Below, in pieces: positions 56,660 through 60,468 of a DNA stretch of 60,468 bases. This DNA comes from an uncultured bacterium (lineage in GTDB: Bacteria > Bacillota > Clostridia > Lachnospirales > Lachnospiraceae): positions 1 to 60,468 of the forward strand of contig CAMSTY010000014.1 of assembly GCA_947063875.1 (NCBI GenBank), in the 5' to 3' direction. Position 1 is the first letter of the stretch. Every line of letters starts with the position of its first letter. A program made the translations under genes and the position numbers. Below the pieces are notes generated by a model. It was given only the letters and a program-made list of their open reading frames with translations, searched no databases and was not told the DNA's origin.

Positions 56660-58399
56660 ATGGGAGGTTACGGCAAGTATGTAAAGCCTTATCTGAGTGC
56701 ATTCATAATCGGCCCCTGTCTGATGATTACAGAGGTTTTAGGAGAGATTATGCTGCCTAAGATGATGTCTCTGATCATCAATTACGGAGTGGCACAGCGG
56801 GATTACGGGTACATTCTGCGCATTGGCTTTTTGATGGTATGTGTATCGCTTTTTATGGCGTTGAGCGGCATCGGCGGCGCTTATTTTTCGGCAAAAGCCT
56901 CCATTTGTTTTACCAGCGACCTGCGCAGGGACCTCTTTGCCAAGGTGCAGAAGTTTTCCTTTCAGAATATTGATGATTTTAGCGCCGGTTCCCTGGTAAC
57001 CCGGCTGACCAATGATATCCAGCAGGTGCAGATGGTCATGATGATGATTCTGCGGCTGGCCCTGAGGGCGCCGGGGATGCTGATCGGAGCCTTGATTATG
57101 GCATTTATCATGAATTACCGGCTGGCTATGATCATTCTGGTGGTGATTCCGGTGCTGGGCGCAGTGATCGCTTCTATTTTGATTACCGCCTATCCCAGAT
57201 TCGGAATTATGCAAAACAAGCTGGATAAACTCAATTCCGATATCCAGGAAGCCCTGACAAATGTAAGGGTGATTAAGTCTTTTGTCCGGGAAGATTTTGA
57301 GAAGGAACGTTTCCGGCTGGCAAATGAAGATTTGCAGAATAACAGTTTAAAGGCGATGCGGATTGTCATTATGACGATGCCGGTGATGATGCTGGCCATG
57401 AATGTGACCACTCTGGCAGTAGTATGGTACGGCGGAAATCTGATCATCGGAGGCAGCATGCAGGTAGGGGACCTGACTGCTTTTACGACCTATATCGTGC
57501 AGATCCTGATGTCGCTGATGATGCTTTCCATGGTGTTTCTACAGAGTTCGCGGGCAATGGCGTCGGTAAAGCGCATCAACGAAGTGATGCAGACGGAAAT
57601 CAATCTGACGGATCAGAATGCCGGACAGAGAGACAGAAAAGTGACAAAAGGTAGGGTGGAATTTCGCGATGTCACGTTTAGCTATGATAAGAATGATGGG
57701 GACGAGGTGCTGGAGCATATCAGTTTTGTCGCGGAGCCGGGACAGGTAGTCGGCATTATCGGGGCTACCGGCAGCGGCAAGACCTCGCTGGTGCAGCTGA
57801 TTCCGCGGCTTTATGATGTGACGGCAGGTTCCGTGCTGGTGGATGACGTGGATGTGCGGGAATATTCCCTTAAAAACCTGCGGGACGGCGTAGGTATGGT
57901 GCTGCAGAAAAACGTATTGTTTTCCGGGACGATTGAGGAGAATTTGCGGTGGGGCGATGAGACGGCTTCCAGGGAGGAGTTGCGCAGCTTTGCCGGCGCG
58001 GCCCAGGCAGATAGCTTTGTCAGTTCTTTTGCTGACGGATATGACACGGATATGGGACAGGGGGGCGTCAATGTTTCCGGAGGCCAGAAACAGCGGCTGT
58101 GCATTGCCCGCGCCCTGTTAAAGAAGCCGAAGATCCTGATTCTGGATGACTCTACCAGCGCGGTGGACACGGCAACTGAGGCAAAGATCCGGGAATGCTT
58201 TTATACGACGCTGAAAAACACTACCAAGATTATCATCGCTCAGAGAATCGGGTCTGTGGAAGAGGCGGATCAGATCCTGGTGCTGGATGAGGGCAGGATT
58301 ATCGGCAGGGGAAGGCACGAAGAACTTCTGGCTTCCTGCGAGGCTTATCAGGAGATTTATTATTCCCAGCGGGACAGGGAGCAGGAGGTGGGGGCGTGA
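56660..58399 (+). CDS. Heterodimeric ABC exporter, subunit A (degenerate site)
   Basis: 579 residues behind GGGAGGAGCGG. Six-helix exporter membrane domain (about 10-310) then a nucleotide-binding domain with Walker A GATGSGKTS, signature VSGGQKQ and Walker B ILILDDSTSAVD. The catalytic Glu after Walker B is replaced by Asp, as in the non-hydrolysing half of heterodimeric exporters such as BmrC/D or TM287/288. It is coupled by a 4-nt overlap to the second half. A multidrug or lipid export role is likely; cargo unknown. Confidence 0.92.
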   Translation: MGGYGKYVKPYLSAFIIGPCLMITEVLGEIMLPKMMSLIINYGVAQRDYGYILRIGFLMVCVSLFMALSGIGGAYFSAKASICFTSDLRRDLFAKVQKFSFQNIDDFSAGSLVTRLTNDIQQVQMVMMMILRLALRAPGMLIGALIMAFIMNYRLAMIILVVIPVLGAVIASILITAYPRFGIMQNKLDKLNSDIQEALTNVRVIKSFVREDFEKERFRLANEDLQNNSLKAMRIVIMTMPVMMLAMNVTTLAVVWYGGNLIIGGSMQVGDLTAFTTYIVQILMSLMMLSMVFLQSSRAMASVKRINEVMQTEINLTDQNAGQRDRKVTKGRVEFRDVTFSYDKNDGDEVLEHISFVAEPGQVVGIIGATGSGKTSLVQLIPRLYDVTAGSVLVDDVDVREYSLKNLRDGVGMVLQKNVLFSGTIEENLRWGDETASREELRSFAGAAQADSFVSSFADGYDTDMGQGGVNVSGGQKQRLCIARALLKKPKILILDDSTSAVDTATEAKIRECFYTTLKNTTKIIIAQRIGSVEEADQILVLDEGRIIGRGRHEELLASCEAYQEIYYSQRDREQEVGA

Positions 58400-60297
58400 A
58401 TCAGGAGGAAAGGCTGAATCGTCTGAAGAACCGTTACGGAAGGAAAATTGCGGCAGGGGGCCCGGGACCGGACGGCCCCAGGGGCGGTCCGGGAGGTCCG
58501 AGACCAGGCGGTCCGGGGAGGGTCCGGCGTCTGGGCGGCGGACGGCCGAAAAACAGCATGGGGACGATCCGGCGTTTATTAGGATATCTGCGGGGAGACA
58601 CGCCGAAACTTTGCCTGGCATTTGTCTGCATTATTTTGAATACGCTGGGAACCCTGCTGGGGTCTTATATGCTGCGTCCGATTATCAACACTTATATTGT
58701 CCCGGTTGACGGGAGCCGTGGAGACCCGGCCGGACTGGCACGGGCCCTGGCATGGATGGCGTTTGTCTACCTGGTAGGAGTGGGAGCCAATTACCTTCAG
58801 GCAAGGATTATGCTGACAGTGGCTCAGACGGCGCTGCGCAGGATTCGTACGGATCTGTTTGGCAAAATGCAGGAATTCCCGGTACGCTTTTACGACACAA
58901 ACAGCAATGGTGATCTGATGAGCCGGTTTACCAATGACGTGGACACGGTAGGCATGATGCTGAGCAATACGCTGGTACAGCTTTTCGCCGGGGTTTTAAG
59001 TATTATCGGGACGCTGCTTTTGATGATTTATACCAATATCTGGCTGACATTGATTACATTGGCGATGATTCCTTTGATGATGAAAGCCGGCAAAGAGGTG
59101 GCAAAACGGAGCCACCGGCATTTTTCGGCGCAGCAGGAATCTTTAGGCGCAGTTAATGGCTATATTGAGGAAATGATCACCGGGCAAAAAGTGGTGAAGG
59201 TTTTCTGCCATGAAGATGCGGCGCAGGAGGAGTTTAACCTGCTCAATCAGGATCTGCGGGATAATCAGATCCGCGCCCAGTTCTTCGGAGGGATTATGGG
59301 GCCGGTTATGGGCAATCTCAGCCAGGTGAATTATTCTCTCACGGCCTGTATCGGAGGTCTTTTGTGTATCTTCCGTAATTTTGATGTCGGAGGACTGACT
59401 GTGTTCTTGAATTTTTCCCGGCAGTTTTCCCGGCCGATCAATGAGATTTCCATGCAGATCAGCAATGTGTTCTCGGCTCTTGCCGGCGCGGAGCGGGTGT
59501 TCGCGGTGATGGATGAGGAACCGGAACCTGAGGATGATAAGGATGCGGCCGTGCTGGAACCGGTAAACGGCCATGTGGTATTGGATCATGTGACTTTCGG
59601 CTATGATCCGGATCAGGTTATTTTGAAAGATATCAGTCTGTATGCCAAGCCAGGCCAGAAAATCGCTTTCGTGGGTTCCACAGGCGCGGGGAAGACGACA
59701 ATCACCAATCTGATTAACCGGTTTTATGATATTCAGGGCGGTTTCATTACCGTTGACGGCGTGGATATCCGCCATATCCGCCGCGGTAATCTGCGCCGGA
59801 ATATCGCTATGGTGCTGCAGGACACGCATCTTTTTACCGGCACAGTGATGGAAAATATCCGATACGGCAGACTGGACGCCACGGATGAGGAAGTCATTCA
59901 GGCCGCGAAAACGGCTTCGGCGCATTCCTTTATCAACCGCCTTCCCCAGGGGTACCAGACCATGCTGGAAGGAGACGGCGCCAACTTAAGCCAGGGACAG
60001 CGGCAGCTTCTCAATATTGCGCGGGCGGCGATCTCCAAGGCGCCGATTCTGATTCTGGACGAGGCGACCAGTTCGGTGGATACCAGGACAGAGAGGCATA
60101 TTGAGCATGGCATGGACCGGCTGATGGCAGACCGTACGACCTTCGTGATTGCCCATCGCCTCTCCACGGTGCGCAACGCCAATGCGATTATGGTGCTGGA
60201 GCAGGGGAAGATCATTGAGCGGGGAGATCATGAAGAACTGCTGCGGCAGAAGGGGAGATATTTTGAACTGTATACGGGGTTGAGTGAACTGGAATGA
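58396..60297 (+). CDS. Heterodimeric ABC exporter, subunit B (catalytic site)
   Basis: GTG start at 58396 overlaps the stop of subunit A; GGAGGTGGGG is upstream. 633 residues. An unusual N-terminal tail of about 55 residues is rich in Gly, Pro and Arg (GPGPDGPRGGPGGPRPGGPG). The membrane domain follows (about 65-370), then the ATPase domain with Walker A GSTGAGKTT, signature LSQGQRQ and the intact Walker B ILILDEATSSVD. It forms the working exporter with subunit A. Confidence 0.92.
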   Translation: MNQEERLNRLKNRYGRKIAAGGPGPDGPRGGPGGPRPGGPGRVRRLGGGRPKNSMGTIRRLLGYLRGDTPKLCLAFVCIILNTLGTLLGSYMLRPIINTYIVPVDGSRGDPAGLARALAWMAFVYLVGVGANYLQARIMLTVAQTALRRIRTDLFGKMQEFPVRFYDTNSNGDLMSRFTNDVDTVGMMLSNTLVQLFAGVLSIIGTLLLMIYTNIWLTLITLAMIPLMMKAGKEVAKRSHRHFSAQQESLGAVNGYIEEMITGQKVVKVFCHEDAAQEEFNLLNQDLRDNQIRAQFFGGIMGPVMGNLSQVNYSLTACIGGLLCIFRNFDVGGLTVFLNFSRQFSRPINEISMQISNVFSALAGAERVFAVMDEEPEPEDDKDAAVLEPVNGHVVLDHVTFGYDPDQVILKDISLYAKPGQKIAFVGSTGAGKTTITNLINRFYDIQGGFITVDGVDIRHIRRGNLRRNIAMVLQDTHLFTGTVMENIRYGRLDATDEEVIQAAKTASAHSFINRLPQGYQTMLEGDGANLSQGQRQLLNIARAAISKAPILILDEATSSVDTRTERHIEHGMDRLMADRTTFVIAHRLSTVRNANAIMVLEQGKIIERGDHEELLRQKGRYFELYTGLSELE

Positions 60298-60468
60298 AAA
60301 AGTTTCTTAACCCCAGGGCATGCGGCTGCCCTGATCAATAAAATTTAGCATAATCGTATGCTCATCCACTCAAAAGCATGGTACACTTATACATGAAATG
60401 AGAACATAAAAATTGTCTATTCCTCTGATAATAAGTATATAATGATCTTAGAAGAATGTAGCTTAGGT
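60298..60468. other. Right-edge intergenic region
   Basis: A hairpin CAGGGCA/TGCCCTG (60314-60333) follows the exporter without a T-run and may be a weak terminator. TTGTCT (60413-60418) and TATAAT (60438-60443) are 19 nt apart, a possible promoter for a gene beyond the window. No gene is seen. Confidence 0.4.

Overview
The window looks like chromosome from a spore-forming Clostridia species, most likely a Lachnospiraceae member. The evidence is a clear sporulation sigma-G gene, a T-box leader on leuS, strong AGGAGG ribosome sites with some GTG/TTG starts, an LPXTG-type surface protein, lipoprotein signal peptides, GntR/LacI-controlled sugar operons, and family types (DUF6718, DUF4867, DUF1667, TAXI-TRAP) typical of gut Bacillota. 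I have no database result, so the genus is not named.

Layout. 0-4.7 kb is accessory and decayed: two lipoprotein genes, a frameshifted DUF6718 gene, small gene fragments and a 5'-truncated nucleoside phosphorylase. 4.7-6.2 kb holds pncB (NAD salvage). 6.4-11.8 kb is a cell-surface block: a decayed fragment of an O-antigen-ligase-like gene, a repeat-rich LPKTG surface protein, an intact O-antigen-ligase-like membrane protein and a membrane-anchored amidase. 11.8-13.8 kb holds sigG and an alpha/beta hydrolase.

13.8-24.5 kb is a carbohydrate locus: an epimerase-fold-like protein of unknown function, a LacI regulator, then SIS isomerase, ribose-type ABC transporter (binding protein, double ATPase, two permeases), DUF4867 protein, PfkB kinase and TIM-barrel isomerase. 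Four matching 14-bp operators (consensus TGNAANCGNTTNCA) lie before the three transcription units. 24.9-26.9 kb has a FadR-type regulator and a lone C-terminal piece of a type I restriction HsdR.

27.2-41.9 kb is the most interesting region: a compact acid-sugar catabolic island. It encodes a GlpA-like flavoprotein with a BFD iron-sulfur domain, a second FAD/NAD oxidoreductase, DUF1667, a LarA-family (nickel-pincer) racemase homologue, a KduI/IolB-type isomerase, a KduD-type dehydrogenase, an AroQ-like protein lacking several catalytic residues, a split TAXI-TRAP transporter, a 2-hydroxyacid dehydrogenase, a divergent GntR regulator with a flavin reductase, a KDPG-aldolase fused to a VOC domain, and an M24-fold protein lacking the usual metal ligands. 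No sugar-acid kinase is present. I infer an incompletely described route for importing and epimerising a sugar acid and cleaving it to pyruvate; the substrate is not determinable from sequence.

42-60.3 kb is mostly housekeeping: coaX and coaBC head to head, an esterase, prfC, a split purine end-pathway (PurO-type IMP cyclohydrolase plus stand-alone AICAR transformylase), hflK/hflC, T-box-leuS, an SGNH-hydrolase lipoprotein, an ABC-F protein and a heterodimeric ABC exporter. No tRNA, rRNA, CRISPR array or intact insertion sequence was recognised.
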